Source: Sulfurimicrobium sp.
GTDB taxonomy: Bacteria > Pseudomonadota > Gammaproteobacteria > Burkholderiales > Sulfuricellaceae
Direction: 5' to 3'
NCBI GenBank assembly: GCA_030652035.1
Contig: JAUSBJ010000014.1
Span: 1 to 42,594, forward strand
Length of the DNA stretch: 42,594 bases
The translations under genes and the position numbers were made by a program. The notes beneath the pieces were generated by a model, which did not search any database, was not told where the DNA came from, and saw only the letters and a list, made by a program, of their open reading frames with translations. Shown here piece by piece: positions 1 through 8,499 of the stretch. Each line of letters begins with the position of its first letter. Position 1 is the stretch's first letter.

Positions 1-800
1 TGACGTGCAATCTTTGCCATGCTATAGCCATAGTCCAGAAACGCCTTCCTGATAATCTCGTCACGCAAGGCCTTATCGCCTTGAGCCACATTTGCGAACA
101 TGCTTTCCAGGCTTGGCCGGTGCAGCAAACGCTGAGTACGCGGAATCTCCTTCAGGTCGCTCAGGCCTTCAAGGAACGGGCGCATTTTTTCCACAAAGGC
201 TTCCGAACCCAGCAATGCCTGACCTCTCACCGCATGCCACGGAGACGGTAGTTCCTCGCCTTCTGCCACAAACTTGGCATAACGGCGCCGGGCTGTGGCA
301 CGCGTTTCGGCAAATTGGCCCAAGATCCAGTCCGTTTCGAGCCAAGCCGGGCAGCCGGTCAGCCCCATCGTTGCCGGGTAACTGCTCCAGGGGTAGCGCT
401 CAATTTGTTCCACCATGCCAGCGCGTATTGGATTTAACACGACATAGCGGCACAACTCCAGCAGATAGCTTTCGCGATCCACCACGATCGCCTTGAATCG
501 CCCCTGAAACACATGCCCCACACGGCCATGGCGCCGATTAAATCGCTGCGTATAGATGCCGTTCAACTGTCGCATACCCGGTGACAAATTGCCCTCCGGC
601 GTCTCGATCAGCAGGTGATAGTGATTATCCATCAGGCAGTAGGCATGACACAGCCAACCGAAGCGCGCCACCACTTCGCCAAGACAAGCTTGGAACAACA
701 TCCGATCTTCATCATCGAGAAAGATCGGATTTTGCGCGTTACCGCGCGAAGTGACGTGATAGATTGCCCCGGGGAATTCGATTCGAAGTTGGCGTGCCAT
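1..800 (-). CDS. REP-associated tyrosine transposase (Y1/IS200-like), 3' end cut by window edge
   Basis: Reading the minus strand from the ATG at 800 gives an uninterrupted frame to the left edge (266 codons). It begins [20 protein letters not shown], the typical start of the Y1 transposase family. The HUH metal-binding motif is present as NHYHLL (residues about 59-64). The helix that normally carries the nucleophilic tyrosine is present as [16 protein letters not shown] (about residues 126-141). The C-terminal part, ending [11 protein letters not shown] at the edge, looks like the DNA-binding helical tail of RAYT proteins. These enzymes are single-copy, HUH-type nucleases linked to REP palindromes. 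A 13-nt palindrome, GTCAAGACTTGAC, lies just upstream at 832-844. No frame disruption is seen. The stop codon is outside the window, so intactness is not proven. Confidence 0.9.
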   Translation of the reverse strand, partial: MARQLRIEFPGAIYHVTSRGNAQNPIFLDDEDRMLFQACLGEVVARFGWLCHAYCLMDNHYHLLIETPEGNLSPGMRQLNGIYTQRFNRRHGRVGHVFQGRFKAIVVDRESYLLELCRYVVLNPIRAGMVEQIERYPWSSYPATMGLTGCPAWLETDWILGQFAETRATARRRYAKFVAEGEELPSPWHAVRGQALLGSEAFVEKMRPFLEGLSDLKEIPRTQRLLHRPSLESMFANVAQGDKALRDEIIRKAFLDYGYSMAKIAR

Positions 801-831
801 GGTGAGAGATTAATTTGCCAGTGGCCGTCAT

Positions 832-871
832 GTCAAGACTTGACCCCTTTGTGCGGTGACCCCTTTGTGCG
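832..871. repeat. REP-like palindrome followed by a 15-bp tandem direct repeat
   Basis: Positions 832-844 read GTCAAGACTTGAC, an inverted repeat with a one-base centre. It is followed by two copies of TGACCCCTTTGTGCG at 841-855 and 857-871, separated by one base. The second copy runs directly into the integrase homology at 867. The arrangement lies in the 5' flank of the Y1 transposase, where REP-type termini are expected, and marks the junction between that element and the integrase relic. The similarity to REP ends is inferred from position and palindromy. Confidence 0.6.
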
Positions 872-1426
872 TTTGCGGGTGAAGGATGTGGATTTTGCGC
901 GTCATGAAATTCTGGTGCGAGAAGGCAAGGGTTTCAAGGATCGGGTGACGATGTTGCCGGAAGCATTGGCCGCGCCGCTCAAGGCGCATCTGGCCAGGGT
1001 CAAGGCGCTGCATGACGAGGACTTGGCGCAGGGATTCGTTGAGGTGTATTTGCCCTGCGCGCTGGACAGGAAGTATCCGAATGGCGGACGTGAATGGGGG
1101 TGGCAATATTGCTTTCCATCGGTGAAGTTGTCGCTTGACCCGCGTTCCAGCAAAACCCGCCGTCATCATCTGGACGAAAAGGGTTTGCAACGCGCGATCA
1201 AACAGGCTGTGCGCGACCTGGGGCTGGTGAAGCCGGCCACGCCCCACGCTTTGCGCCATTCCTTCGCGACGCATTTGTTGCAATCAGGCTACTCACGGTT
1301 CAGGAATTGCTGGGGCATTCGGATGTCAGCGCGACGATGATTTATACTCACGTCCTTAACCATGTCGGCAGGGGGAAGCCCGCTCGACCGTCTTTGACCC
1401 AATTGAGTGATAGTGACTACGAATAA
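867..1426 (+). pseudogene. Integron-type integrase (IntI) relic, 5'-truncated and frameshifted
   Basis: From 867 the frame encodes [15 protein letters not shown], then a stretch with [25 protein letters not shown] and RRHH. This is the extra segment that separates integron integrases from other tyrosine recombinases. It continues with [18 protein letters not shown], which carries the HxxR box. After TAC at 1290-1292 a 7-nt loss relative to the usual YDIRTV segment shifts the frame. Homology resumes at 1295 as [20 protein letters not shown], with the second-box His and the nucleophilic Tyr, and ends at TAA 1424-1426. The N-terminal domain and first catalytic Arg are missing. The gene is therefore dead. 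Its tail overlaps the recO start. No attI site or cassette array was recognised. Confidence 0.88.
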
Positions 1427-2135
1427 AACCCGGCAGGAAGACCAGCCAGCCTATGTCCTGCATACCTACCCCTACCGCGAGACCAGCCTGATCGTCGAGG
1501 TGTTCAGCCAGAATCACGGCCGCCTGCCGCTGATGGCGCGCGGGGCGCGCCGACCGAAGTCGGCGGTGCGCGGGCTGCTGCTTTCCTTCCAGCCGTTGCA
1601 GTTGAACTGGTTCGGCAAGAACGAGTTGCGCACGCTGCACAGTGCCGAGTGGCAGGGCGGCCAGCCGCTGCTGCAGGGCATGGCGCTGATGTGTGGTTTT
1701 TATCTGAACGAGTTGCTGCTCAAGCTGCTGCATCGCGACGATCCTCACGAGCAGTTGTTCCTGTATTACCAGCAGACCTTGCAGGATCTGGCGCGGCGCA
1801 CGGATTATGAGGCCATTCTGCGCCGTTTCGAGAAGCGCCTGTTGCAGGAGCTGGGTTACGCGCTGACGCTGGACCGCGAAGCCGGGACGGACTTGCCGGT
1901 GGCGGCGGGGGAAGGGTATCGCTACGTGATCGAGCGCGGCCCGGTGCGGCAATCTGCGGGGCAAAACGGTGTAGAATTGCGCGGCAAAACCCTGCTCGAC
2001 CTGGCGGACGACAATTACAGCGATCCGGTCACGTTGCAGCAGGGCAAGGCGCTGATGCGCACCCTGATCAATCATTATCTGGGCGACCAGTCGCTGCATA
2101 CGCGGCAATTATTGAAGGATTTACAGCAATTATGA
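1413..2135 (+). CDS. recO: DNA repair protein RecO
   Basis: RecO mediates RecF-pathway recombination by loading RecA onto SSB-coated single-stranded DNA. The product is about 240 aa, normal for the family. The N-terminal OB-fold segment shows [20 protein letters not shown], a strong family signature, followed by [15 protein letters not shown]. The helical C-terminal domain follows ([14 protein letters not shown]). The frame can start at GTG 1407 or GTG 1413. I prefer 1413 because a GAG lies about 5 nt upstream. The region upstream of the start is foreign (integrase relic), so the native promoter may have been displaced. pdxJ starts at 2132, overlapping the recO stop by 4 nt, which suggests translational coupling. 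Confidence 0.93.
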   Translation: MTTNKTRQEDQPAYVLHTYPYRETSLIVEVFSQNHGRLPLMARGARRPKSAVRGLLLSFQPLQLNWFGKNELRTLHSAEWQGGQPLLQGMALMCGFYLNELLLKLLHRDDPHEQLFLYYQQTLQDLARRTDYEAILRRFEKRLLQELGYALTLDREAGTDLPVAAGEGYRYVIERGPVRQSAGQNGVELRGKTLLDLADDNYSDPVTLQQGKALMRTLINHYLGDQSLHTRQLLKDLQQL

Positions 2136-2857
2136 TTCAGTTGGGCGTCAATATCGACCACGTTGCCACCCTGCGCCAGGCGCGTGGCACGCTTTACCCC
2201 AGCCCGGTGCAGGCGGCGCTGATGGCGGAATCCGCCGGGGCGGACGTGATCACCCTGCACCTGCGTGAGGATCGCCGCCATATTCAGGATGCGGATGTGG
2301 AAATCCTGCGCCAGGTGCTGCACACGCGCATGAATCTGGAAATGGCGGTGACGGACGAGATGGTGAAGATCGCGCTGCGCATTCTCCCTCAGGACGTTTG
2401 CCTGGTGCCGGAAAAGCGCGAGGAGTTGACCACCGAGGGGGGGCTGGATGTGGTGGCCCATTTCGACAAGGTGCAAGCAGCCTGCGCCGCTCTGGGTGTG
2501 GCGGGTATCCGTGTTTCGCTGTTCATCGACGCCGACCGCAAGCAACTGGATGCTTCAAAGGCAGCCGGCGCGCCGGTGGTGGAAATCCATACCGGCCATT
2601 ATGCGGATGCTGCCGTCCATGCCGAGCAGCAGAAGGAATTCGAGCGTATTACCGACGCCGTTGCCTATGGGCAATCCATCGGCTTGCGCGTCAATGCCGG
2701 GCACGGCTTGCATTACCATAATGTGCAGCCCATCGCAGCGCTGCCTGGCATGGGCGAGCTCAATATCGGCCACGCCATCGTGGCCCACGCCTTGTTCGTG
2801 GGCTGGGAGAATGCGGTGCGTGAGATGAAATCCCTGATGGTGGCTGCAGCGCGGTGA
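2132..2857 (+). CDS. pdxJ: Pyridoxine 5'-phosphate synthase
   Basis: PdxJ condenses 3-amino-2-oxopropyl phosphate with 1-deoxyxylulose 5-phosphate to give pyridoxine 5'-phosphate, the ring-closing step of the DXP-dependent vitamin B6 route in the cytoplasm. The 241-aa TIM-barrel protein begins [19 protein letters not shown], essentially diagnostic. It keeps [11 protein letters not shown], the glutamate-containing [15 protein letters not shown] segment and the late glycine/histidine loop [12 protein letters not shown]. Length is standard. It overlaps recO upstream (ATG inside the recO end) and acpS downstream (GTGA), as in the classical recO-pdxJ-acpS operon. Confidence 0.97.
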   Translation: MIQLGVNIDHVATLRQARGTLYPSPVQAALMAESAGADVITLHLREDRRHIQDADVEILRQVLHTRMNLEMAVTDEMVKIALRILPQDVCLVPEKREELTTEGGLDVVAHFDKVQAACAALGVAGIRVSLFIDADRKQLDASKAAGAPVVEIHTGHYADAAVHAEQQKEFERITDAVAYGQSIGLRVNAGHGLHYHNVQPIAALPGMGELNIGHAIVAHALFVGWENAVREMKSLMVAAAR

Positions 2858-3231
2858 TCTACGGCATCGGCACCGATATCGTTTCCACCAGCCGCATCGC
2901 GGCGGCTTGGGAGCGGCACGGTGAGGCTTTCGCGCGGCGCATTCTGGCGCCGCAGGAGTGGGCTGGATTCAGCGCCAATAACCAGCCAGCGCGCTTCCTG
3001 GCAAAGCGCTTCGCTGCCAAGGAGGCCTTCGCCAAGGCGCTGGGCACGGGCATCCGCGCCCCGGCCACCTGGCACAACATCCGCGTGGCCCATGACGAAC
3101 TGGGCAAGCCGGTGTTGGAATTTTCCCCCGAACTGGCCGCTTTCATGGACGGTCATGCCATCCGCAATCATCACCTTTCCATCAGCGATGAAAAGGAAAT
3201 GGCGGCGGCTTTTGTGATTCTGGAGCGCTGA
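2854..3231 (+). CDS. acpS: Holo-[acyl-carrier-protein] synthase
   Basis: AcpS transfers the 4'-phosphopantetheine arm of CoA to the serine of apo-ACP, so it acts on the acpP product encoded about 29 kb downstream. The 125-aa protein begins at GTG 2854 with [20 protein letters not shown], which contains the metal-binding Asp of the GxDIV motif. The second motif, [20 protein letters not shown], holds the conserved Glu and Lys residues. The GTG start overlaps the pdxJ stop as GTGA, indicating coupling. Length is normal for the group I trimeric enzyme. Confidence 0.96.
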   Translation: MIYGIGTDIVSTSRIAAAWERHGEAFARRILAPQEWAGFSANNQPARFLAKRFAAKEAFAKALGTGIRAPATWHNIRVAHDELGKPVLEFSPELAAFMDGHAIRNHHLSISDEKEMAAAFVILER

Positions 3232-3232
3232 A

Positions 3233-4309
3233 ATGTCTCTTGGCCCGGTGATGCTGGACGTGGTGGGAACCGAACTCAACGACGACGACCGGCGGCGGCT
3301 CAAGCATCCGCTGGTGGGCGGGGTGATCCTGTTCAGCCGGAATTACGAGTCGCCGGAACAGTTGCGCGCGCTCACCGCCGAAATCCATGCCCTGCGCACC
3401 CCGCGTCTGCTCATCGCGGTGGACCACGAGGGGGGCAGGGTGCAGCGTTTCAAGGAGGGCTTCACCCGCCTGCCGCCGATGCGCGAGCTGGGCATGATCT
3501 GGGATGCGCATCACAGCCGCGCCAAGTCGCTCGCCCAGCAGACCGGCTACGTGCTTGCCGCCGAGTTGCGCGCCCATGGGGTGGATATCAGCTTCACGCC
3601 GGTGCTGGACGTCGATTATGGCGCCAGCGGCGTGATCGGCAGCCGCGCTTTTCACCGCAAGCCGCACGCCATTACCGACTTGGCGCATCACCTGATGCTG
3701 GGCCTGAAGCACGGCGGCATGGCGGCAGTGGGCAAGCATTTCCCCGGCCACGGTTACGTGCGCGCCGATTCGCACCACGAGGTGCCGGTGGACGAGCGCC
3801 CCTTTGCCGACATCGAGATGGAAGACCTGCTGCCGTTCCAGCAAATGATCGATTTCGGCATGGCGGCCATCATGCCCGCCCACGTGATCTATCCGCGGGT
3901 GGACCCGAGCCCGGCGGGCTTTTCCAGCATCTGGCTGAAAGACATCCTGCGCAAGCGCATGGGTTTCGATGGGGTGATTTTCAGCGACGATCTCTCCATG
4001 GCCGGCGCACATGTTGCCGGCGGACCGGCGCAGCGCGCGGAAGCGGCCCTGAAGGCGGGCTGCGACATGGTGCTCTTGTGCAACAAGCCGGATGACGCGG
4101 ACGAACTGCTGGCCGGCCTGAAATACACCATGCCGGCAGTAAGCATGGCGCGGCTGGTGCGCATGCACGGCAAGCCCCATCCACTTTCCATGGCGAAACT
4201 GCACGAGGATGGCGATTTCATCAAGGCGGTGCACGCCGTGGGCAGCATCGGCATCCACGAGGGCAACCTGCCGCTGGATGATCCGACGAATAGTTGCGGG
4301 CATGCGTAA
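3233..4309 (+). CDS. nagZ: Beta-N-acetylhexosaminidase (peptidoglycan recycling)
   Basis: NagZ is a cytoplasmic GH3 glycosidase that removes GlcNAc from GlcNAc-anhydroMurNAc-peptides during cell-wall recycling. The 358-aa product shows [19 protein letters not shown] near residues 62-80, the catalytic-loop motif [18 protein letters not shown] near 167-184 with the histidine of the NagZ Asp-His dyad, and the nucleophile region [14 protein letters not shown] near residue 250. It starts one base after the acpS stop, so the two are cotranscribed. The end (CATGCGTAA) lies 8 nt before the left inverted repeat of the DUF559 module, so that module sits directly behind this gene. Confidence 0.95.
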   Translation: MSLGPVMLDVVGTELNDDDRRRLKHPLVGGVILFSRNYESPEQLRALTAEIHALRTPRLLIAVDHEGGRVQRFKEGFTRLPPMRELGMIWDAHHSRAKSLAQQTGYVLAAELRAHGVDISFTPVLDVDYGASGVIGSRAFHRKPHAITDLAHHLMLGLKHGGMAAVGKHFPGHGYVRADSHHEVPVDERPFADIEMEDLLPFQQMIDFGMAAIMPAHVIYPRVDPSPAGFSSIWLKDILRKRMGFDGVIFSDDLSMAGAHVAGGPAQRAEAALKAGCDMVLLCNKPDDADELLAGLKYTMPAVSMARLVRMHGKPHPLSMAKLHEDGDFIKAVHAVGSIGIHEGNLPLDDPTNSCGHA

Positions 4310-5090
4310 CACCTTAAACCCCCCTCGATCCCCCCTTGTCAGGGGGGAAGCGCGACACTCCTCCCCTGTCTCTCCAGAGCGAGCAGCTTTGCTGCCACTC
4401 TCGGTGGGGACACTCCTTGCGGGTGACAAGGGGGGATCGAGGAGGGTTAAGCCTTTTCTTCCATACAACAAAAACCTTACCACCCTCGCGCGCGAAAACC
4501 GCAAGAACCCCACCCCTGTCGAAACCAGGTTGTGGCATGAAGTGCTGCGCATGCGCCAGTTTGCCCAACACAAGTTCCTGCGCCAGAAACCCATCGGCAA
4601 CTTTATCGTCGATTTCTACTGCGCCGAATTGCGGCTTGTGATCGAGGTCGATGGGCACGACCATGCGGAAAAGGCTGGAGATGACCTTGAGCGGAGCCGG
4701 TTTCTGAATGAGCTGGGCCTGACGGTTATTCGCTATGGCAATAACGAGATTCTGGGGAATATCGAGGGCGTCTATGAGGATCTGGTGGTTCGGATTCAAA
4801 ATCTAACCCCTCTCGATCCCCCCTTGTCAGGGGGGAAGGCGCCAACCCCTCCCGGCCTCACTTTTTCACCCCCAAGGAGTGCCCTCTCCGAGAGTGGCAG
4901 CAAAGCTGCTCGCTCTGGCGAGACAGGGGGGAAGCGCGACACTCCTCCCGGCCTCCCAACCCCTCCCAGCCTCCCCTTGTCAGGTGAGGGGCAGACCGGG
5001 GAGGAGCGATCTGCCTCCCCCCTGACAAGGGGGGATCGAGGGGGGTTGGAGAATCTTGAAAACACCCCAAAGGACAAGCAAACCCCATGA
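4302..5090 (+). CDS. DUF559-family PD-(D/E)XK nuclease-like protein embedded in repeats
   Basis: The conserved core is encoded at about 4470-4795. It contains [49 protein letters not shown] and [20 protein letters not shown], the layout of DUF559 proteins, which resemble Vsr-type endonucleases. The VDF aspartate and EVDG acidic pair are the candidate catalytic residues. The function of the family is not established. The frame is open from ATG 4302, overlapping the end of nagZ, to TGA 5090, but everything before about residue 50 and after about 165 is low-complexity peptide read from repeat DNA. The true start is uncertain; GTG within 4402-4420 or no canonical start nearer the core are possible. 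The stop overlaps the next ATG as ATGA. Confidence 0.7.
   Translation: MRNTLNPPRSPLVRGEARHSSPVSPERAALLPLSVGTLLAGDKGGSRRVKPFLPYNKNLTTLARENRKNPTPVETRLWHEVLRMRQFAQHKFLRQKPIGNFIVDFYCAELRLVIEVDGHDHAEKAGDDLERSRFLNELGLTVIRYGNNEILGNIEGVYEDLVVRIQNLTPLDPPLSGGKAPTPPGLTFSPPRSALSESGSKAARSGETGGKRDTPPGLPTPPSLPLSGEGQTGEERSASPLTRGDRGGLENLENTPKDKQTP
4317..5047. mobile_element. DUF559 module with perfect 31-bp terminal inverted repeats
   Basis: Positions 4317-4347 (AACCCCCC, TCGAT, CCCCCC, TTGTCA, GGGGGG) are the exact reverse complement of 5017-5047. Inside, the same unit recurs inverted at about 4423-4449 with a few changes and direct at about 4804-4836. A second unit, built around CGAGCAGCTTTGCTGCCACT, occurs at about 4379-4401 and inverted at about 4889-4916. 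Both arms can fold into G/C-run hairpins. No transposase is encoded and no target duplication is obvious. The unit encloses only the DUF559 gene, so it looks like a repeat-delimited cassette placed between nagZ and the uracil-DNA glycosylase gene. Confidence 0.65.
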
Positions 5091-5755
5091 GCCTTTCCTC
5101 CTGCCGCCAGTGCCCGCGTCTGGCCGGCTTTCTCGATCAGGTCAAGGCCGAAAACCCGGCCTATTACGCCCGCCCGGTCCTGTCCTTCGGTGATGAAAAT
5201 CCGCGCCTGCTGGTTGTCGGCCTGGCGCCCGGCATGCACGGCGCCAATGCTACCGGGCGCCCTTTTACCGGCGACCATGCCGGGATTCTGCTGTACCGGA
5301 CCCTGCACCGTTTCGGCTTTGCCTCAGGACCGGAATCCGTCAGCGTTGATGATGACCTGCGACTCTTGGGTTGCCGCATCACCAACGCGGTGAAATGCCT
5401 GCCGCCGCAGAACAAGCCGGTTACGGCCGAGATCCGGCAATGCAATGCTTTCCTGCGCGAGGAACTGGCTGCTTTGCCGCGCGGCACGGCGGTGCTGGCA
5501 CTGGGCAATGTGGCGCATCAGGCGGTGCTGTGGGGGCAGGGGCTGAAGATCAAGGATTATCCATTCGGTCATGCGTCCCGCTACGATCTGCCTGGTGGCC
5601 TGAGCCTTTATTCCAGCTACCATTGCAGTCGCTACAATACCCAGACCCGACGGCTCACCACCGAGATGTTCGAGGCGGTGTTTGCCGATATTCGTCTTTA
5701 CCTAGATGGAGCCTCCCCATGCCCTACGTCAATATCCGCATCGCCGGCAGCCTGA
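5087..5755 (+). CDS. Family-5 (UDGb-type) uracil-DNA glycosylase
   Basis: The protein should excise uracil and related deaminated bases from DNA. Motif 1 is present as [19 protein letters not shown] (about residues 45-63), typical of family-5 enzymes, which lack the Asp/Asn of other UDGs. The second motif is [16 protein letters not shown] near residues 179-194, where many homologues have HPS; here it reads HCS. Cysteines at CRQC near the N-terminus and at [10 protein letters not shown] are candidates for the 4Fe-4S ligands of this family. The start overlaps the DUF559 stop (ATGA). The 3' end overlaps the following tautomerase gene by 37 bp. The neighbourhood with uvrC suggests a base/nucleotide excision repair transcript. 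Confidence 0.85.
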   Translation: MSLSSCRQCPRLAGFLDQVKAENPAYYARPVLSFGDENPRLLVVGLAPGMHGANATGRPFTGDHAGILLYRTLHRFGFASGPESVSVDDDLRLLGCRITNAVKCLPPQNKPVTAEIRQCNAFLREELAALPRGTAVLALGNVAHQAVLWGQGLKIKDYPFGHASRYDLPGGLSLYSSYHCSRYNTQTRRLTTEMFEAVFADIRLYLDGASPCPTSISASPAA

Positions 5756-5904
5756 GCCGCGAACAGAAGCAGAAAATCGCCGAGGAAATCACTGCTACGC
5801 TGGAGCGCGTTGCGTTGAAGCCCAAGGCCTATACCTACATCGCTTTCGACGAGTTGCCGGACGAGAACTGGGCGATTGCCGGGAAATTGCTCGACGAAGA
5901 CTGA
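5719..5904 (+). CDS. 4-oxalocrotonate tautomerase-like small enzyme
   Basis: This 61-aa protein starts [20 protein letters not shown] and continues with [20 protein letters not shown]. Small tautomerases use the N-terminal proline exposed after Met removal as general base, and Pro2 is present. Length matches the 4-OT subunit, usually a hexamer. The substrate is unknown. It begins inside the uracil-DNA glycosylase gene in another frame and ends with TGATG, sharing a base with the uvrC ATG, so translation of the three genes is likely coupled. No degradative pathway genes are nearby, so a role in aromatic catabolism is not supported. Confidence 0.85.
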   Translation: MPYVNIRIAGSLSREQKQKIAEEITATLERVALKPKAYTYIAFDELPDENWAIAGKLLDED

Positions 5905-7703
5905 TGTTCGAAAGCAAACCCTTTCTCGCTAGCCTGTCCCATTTGCCAGGGGTCTACCGCATGCTCAATGCAGCGGGGGAGGTGATCTATGTCGGCAAGG
6001 CGCGCGACCTGAAAAAGCGTGTTTCGTCGTATTTCCAGAAGACCGACCATGTGCCGCGCACGCGCCTGATGGTGTCGCAGATCGCAGCCATCGAAACCAC
6101 GGTGACGCGTAGCGAGGCAGAGGCGCTGCTGCTCGAAAACAACCTCATCAAGTCGCTGGCGCCGCGCTTCAATATCCTGTTTCGCGACGACAAGTCCTAC
6201 CCTTACATCATGCTTTCCGGCCACCGTTTCCCGCGTCTCGCCTACTATCGCGGCGTGCAGCACAAGGGCAACCAGTATTTCGGGCCCTTTCCCAACGCCG
6301 GGGCGGTCAAGGAGAGCATGCAGTTGCTGCAGAAGATATTCCGCCTGCGCACCTGCGAGGACAGTGTTTTAAAAAATCGCTCACGTCCCTGTCTGTTGCA
6401 TCAGATCCAGCGCTGCACCGCGCCTTGCGTCGGCTTGATCGACGATGAGAGTTATCGTTCCGACGTGCATAACGCGGCCTTGTTCATGCAGGGCAAGGAC
6501 CAGCAGGTCATGGATACGCTGATGGAAAAGATGCAGGCAGCAGCAGAACAAATGCACTATGAGGAAGCAGCGCTCTACCGCGACCAGATCGGCGCCCTGC
6601 GCCAGGTGCAGGAAAAACAGTATGTCAGCAGCGGCAGCGGCGCGGATGCCGATATCGTCGCCTGCTACGAGAAGCAGGGCATGGTGTGCGTCAATCTGGT
6701 TATGGTGCGCGGCGGGCGGCACCTGGGCGACAAGAGTTTTTTCCCCAGCCACGCTGCCCAATACGACACCGCAACAGCGCTTGAGGCTTTTCTGGGGCAA
6801 CATTATCTGAACCAGTTCGTGCCGCGCCAGATCTTTCTCAGCGAGCCGATTGATGGAGAAGCGCTGGAAACGTTGCTGAGCGAGCAGTCGCAGCACAAAG
6901 TACAAATCAACAGCCACCCGACGGGAGAGCGCCGCGTATGGGTGGAAATGGCGCTCACTAATGCACGCCTGGCGGTTGAACAGCGTCTTAGCCAGCAGGC
7001 TAATCAGGAGGCGCGTTTGCAGGCCTTGCAGCAGGCGCTGGACTTACCCGATGGCGTGCAGCGCATCGAGTGCTTCGACATCAGTCATACCATGGGTGAG
7101 GCGACAGTGGCCTCGTGCGTGGTGTTCGACCAGGGCGACATGCGCAATGGCGAGTACCGGCGTTATAACATCAGCGGTATTACGCCGGGGGATGACTATG
7201 CCGCGATGCGCTCCGTCCTGGAACGGCGCTACCGGAAAATTGCGGCGGGCGAGGGCAGGATGCCGGACCTGATCCTGATCGATGGCGGTAAGGGGCAACT
7301 CAGCAGCGCGATGGATATCCTCACCGAACTGGGGCTGAACGACGTGGCAGTGGTCGGCGTGGCCAAGGGCGAAGCGCGCAAGCCGGGGCTGGAGCAGCTT
7401 ATTTTCCCGAATCGTGACAAACCGTTACAATTACCCAAGGATAGTCCGGCCTTGCACCTGATTCAGCAAGTGCGCGATGAAGCGCACCGTTTTGCTATCA
7501 GCGGGCATCGTGCCAGGCGCGGCAAGGCCCGCACCCATTCGTCGCTGGAGGATATCGGCGGGATTGGCGCCAAGCGCAGGCAGCGCCTTCTGGCGCGTTT
7601 TGGAGGCCTGAAGGGAGTGGCCCTGGCGAATGTGGATGAACTGGCCCAAGTAGAGGGGATCAGCCGTGCTCTGGCGGAAAAAATTTATCAGGAACTGCAT
7701 TAA
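5904..7703 (+). CDS. uvrC: Excinuclease ABC subunit C
   Basis: UvrC makes the two incisions flanking a lesion in nucleotide excision repair with UvrA and UvrB. The 599-aa protein has the N-terminal GIY-YIG nuclease domain ([20 protein letters not shown]). A cysteine-containing central segment follows ([17 protein letters not shown]), then a UvrB-binding region near [20 protein letters not shown]. The RNase H-like nuclease half shows [20 protein letters not shown] and [16 protein letters not shown]-terminal helix-hairpin-helix pair is near [19 protein letters not shown]. The ATG at 5904 overlaps the upstream stop as TGATG. Although the frame is open further upstream, homology begins here. Confidence 0.97.
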   Translation: MFESKPFLASLSHLPGVYRMLNAAGEVIYVGKARDLKKRVSSYFQKTDHVPRTRLMVSQIAAIETTVTRSEAEALLLENNLIKSLAPRFNILFRDDKSYPYIMLSGHRFPRLAYYRGVQHKGNQYFGPFPNAGAVKESMQLLQKIFRLRTCEDSVLKNRSRPCLLHQIQRCTAPCVGLIDDESYRSDVHNAALFMQGKDQQVMDTLMEKMQAAAEQMHYEEAALYRDQIGALRQVQEKQYVSSGSGADADIVACYEKQGMVCVNLVMVRGGRHLGDKSFFPSHAAQYDTATALEAFLGQHYLNQFVPRQIFLSEPIDGEALETLLSEQSQHKVQINSHPTGERRVWVEMALTNARLAVEQRLSQQANQEARLQALQQALDLPDGVQRIECFDISHTMGEATVASCVVFDQGDMRNGEYRRYNISGITPGDDYAAMRSVLERRYRKIAAGEGRMPDLILIDGGKGQLSSAMDILTELGLNDVAVVGVAKGEARKPGLEQLIFPNRDKPLQLPKDSPALHLIQQVRDEAHRFAISGHRARRGKARTHSSLEDIGGIGAKRRQRLLARFGGLKGVALANVDELAQVEGISRALAEKIYQELH

Positions 7704-7705
7704 AT

Positions 7706-8278
7706 ATGCCCTTGAATATACCCAACCTGCTTACCTTGCTGAGGATTCTCCTGATTCCGGTATTCGTGGCTGTTTTCTATCTGCCCGCATCATGGATTGA
7801 ACCGCATGCTGTCAATTTTTATGCCGCCTCGATTTTTATCGTGGCGGCATTGACCGACTGGCTGGATGGCTATCTGGCACGCGCCTTGAATCAGACATCC
7901 GCTTTCGGCGCTTTTCTCGACCCGGTTGCCGACAAACTCATGGTGGCCGCAGCCCTGGTCGTGCTGGTCAAGCTGCAGCGGGTGGATGTCGGCATCGCCC
8001 TGATCATCATCGGGCGTGAAATCGCGATATCCGCCCTGCGCGAATGGATGGCGGGCATCGGCAAGAGCAAGAATGTCGCCGTCTCCTTTATCGGCAAGCT
8101 CAAAACCACGGCGCAGATGGCCGCTATCCTGCTATTGCTGTATCACGATCCCGTTGCGGGGATGTTTGATTCACAAGCAGTAGGAACAATCCTGATTTAT
8201 ATCGCTGCAATTTTGACTTTGTGGTCAATGGCTTATTATCTGAAGAAGGCCTGGCCTCAGATTGCAGGACAAAATTGA
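7706..8278 (+). CDS. pgsA: CDP-diacylglycerol-glycerol-3-phosphate 3-phosphatidyltransferase
   Basis: PgsA makes phosphatidylglycerophosphate from CDP-diacylglycerol and glycerol-3-phosphate at the inner membrane, the committed step to phosphatidylglycerol and cardiolipin. The 190-aa protein has the CDP-alcohol phosphotransferase motif, with DWLDGYLAR followed by GAFLDPVADKLMVA, covering the DG..AR..G..D..D pattern. There are several hydrophobic segments, including the N-terminal LLRILLIPVFVAVFYLPA. It begins 2 bp after uvrC, and the uvrC-pgsA-tRNA order is common in beta- and gammaproteobacteria. Confidence 0.96.
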   Translation: MPLNIPNLLTLLRILLIPVFVAVFYLPASWIEPHAVNFYAASIFIVAALTDWLDGYLARALNQTSAFGAFLDPVADKLMVAAALVVLVKLQRVDVGIALIIIGREIAISALREWMAGIGKSKNVAVSFIGKLKTTAQMAAILLLLYHDPVAGMFDSQAVGTILIYIAAILTLWSMAYYLKKAWPQIAGQN

Positions 8279-8291
8279 TGGCGCGTTACGC

Positions 8292-8319
8292 TTGACATCA
8301 ATGGCCAAATCATTAAAAT
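8292..8319 (+). promoter_or_regulatory. Sigma-70 promoter of the tRNA-Gly(-Cys-Leu) cluster
   Basis: A perfect -35 box TTGACA at 8292-8297 is separated by 16 bp from TAAAAT at 8314-8319. The expected transcription start is about 8 nt upstream of the mature tRNA-Gly 5' end. The bases after the -10 box (GGCGGC) are G+C rich, as in stringently controlled stable-RNA promoters. This is a pattern-based call. Confidence 0.75.
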
Positions 8320-8334
8320 GGCGGCTTCTCAAAC

Positions 8335-8410
8335 GCGGGAATAGCTCAGTTGGTAGAGCGATACCTTGCCAAGGTATAGGTCGCGAGTTCGAATCTCGTT
8401 TCCCGCTCCA
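8335..8410 (+). tRNA. tRNA-Gly (anticodon GCC)
   Basis: A 76-nt cloverleaf with acceptor stem GCGGGAA/TTCCCGC, D-loop AGCTCAGTTGGTAGAGC, anticodon stem-loop ACCTTGCCAAGGT with anticodon GCC, T-arm GCGAGTTCGAATCTCGT and encoded CCA. A terminator-like hairpin follows within 6 nt. Confidence 0.97.
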
Positions 8411-8415
8411 GATTC

Positions 8416-8442
8416 AAGGGAAAGCGTCAGCTTTCCCTTTTT
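8416..8442 (+). terminator. Rho-independent terminator after tRNA-Gly
   Basis: A perfect 10-bp stem (AAGGGAAAGC / GCTTTCCCTT) with a 4-nt GTCA loop is followed by a T run ending at 8442. It separates tRNA-Gly from tRNA-Cys and suggests that the Cys/Leu tRNAs depend on read-through or on a weaker promoter. A TAAAAT at 8471-8476 is a candidate -10 box with no convincing -35. Confidence 0.8.
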
Positions 8443-8499
8443 AGTTCCGGTGGCAACAACTCGCCGGAGCTAAAATAGCTTCAATAGCCAGGCCACACT

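Noticed and set aside
867..1426. Functional integron with attI and cassettes
   Set aside because: The integrase is truncated and frameshifted, and no attC-like structure or cassette ORF was seen nearby.
3182..4600. 472-codon minus-strand frame opposite nagZ
   Set aside because: It mirrors nagZ codons and runs into the inverted repeats; no homology pattern is visible.
4317..5047. CRISPR array
   Set aside because: Repeats occur in both orientations with irregular spacing and a gene between them; no regular spacers are present anywhere in the window.
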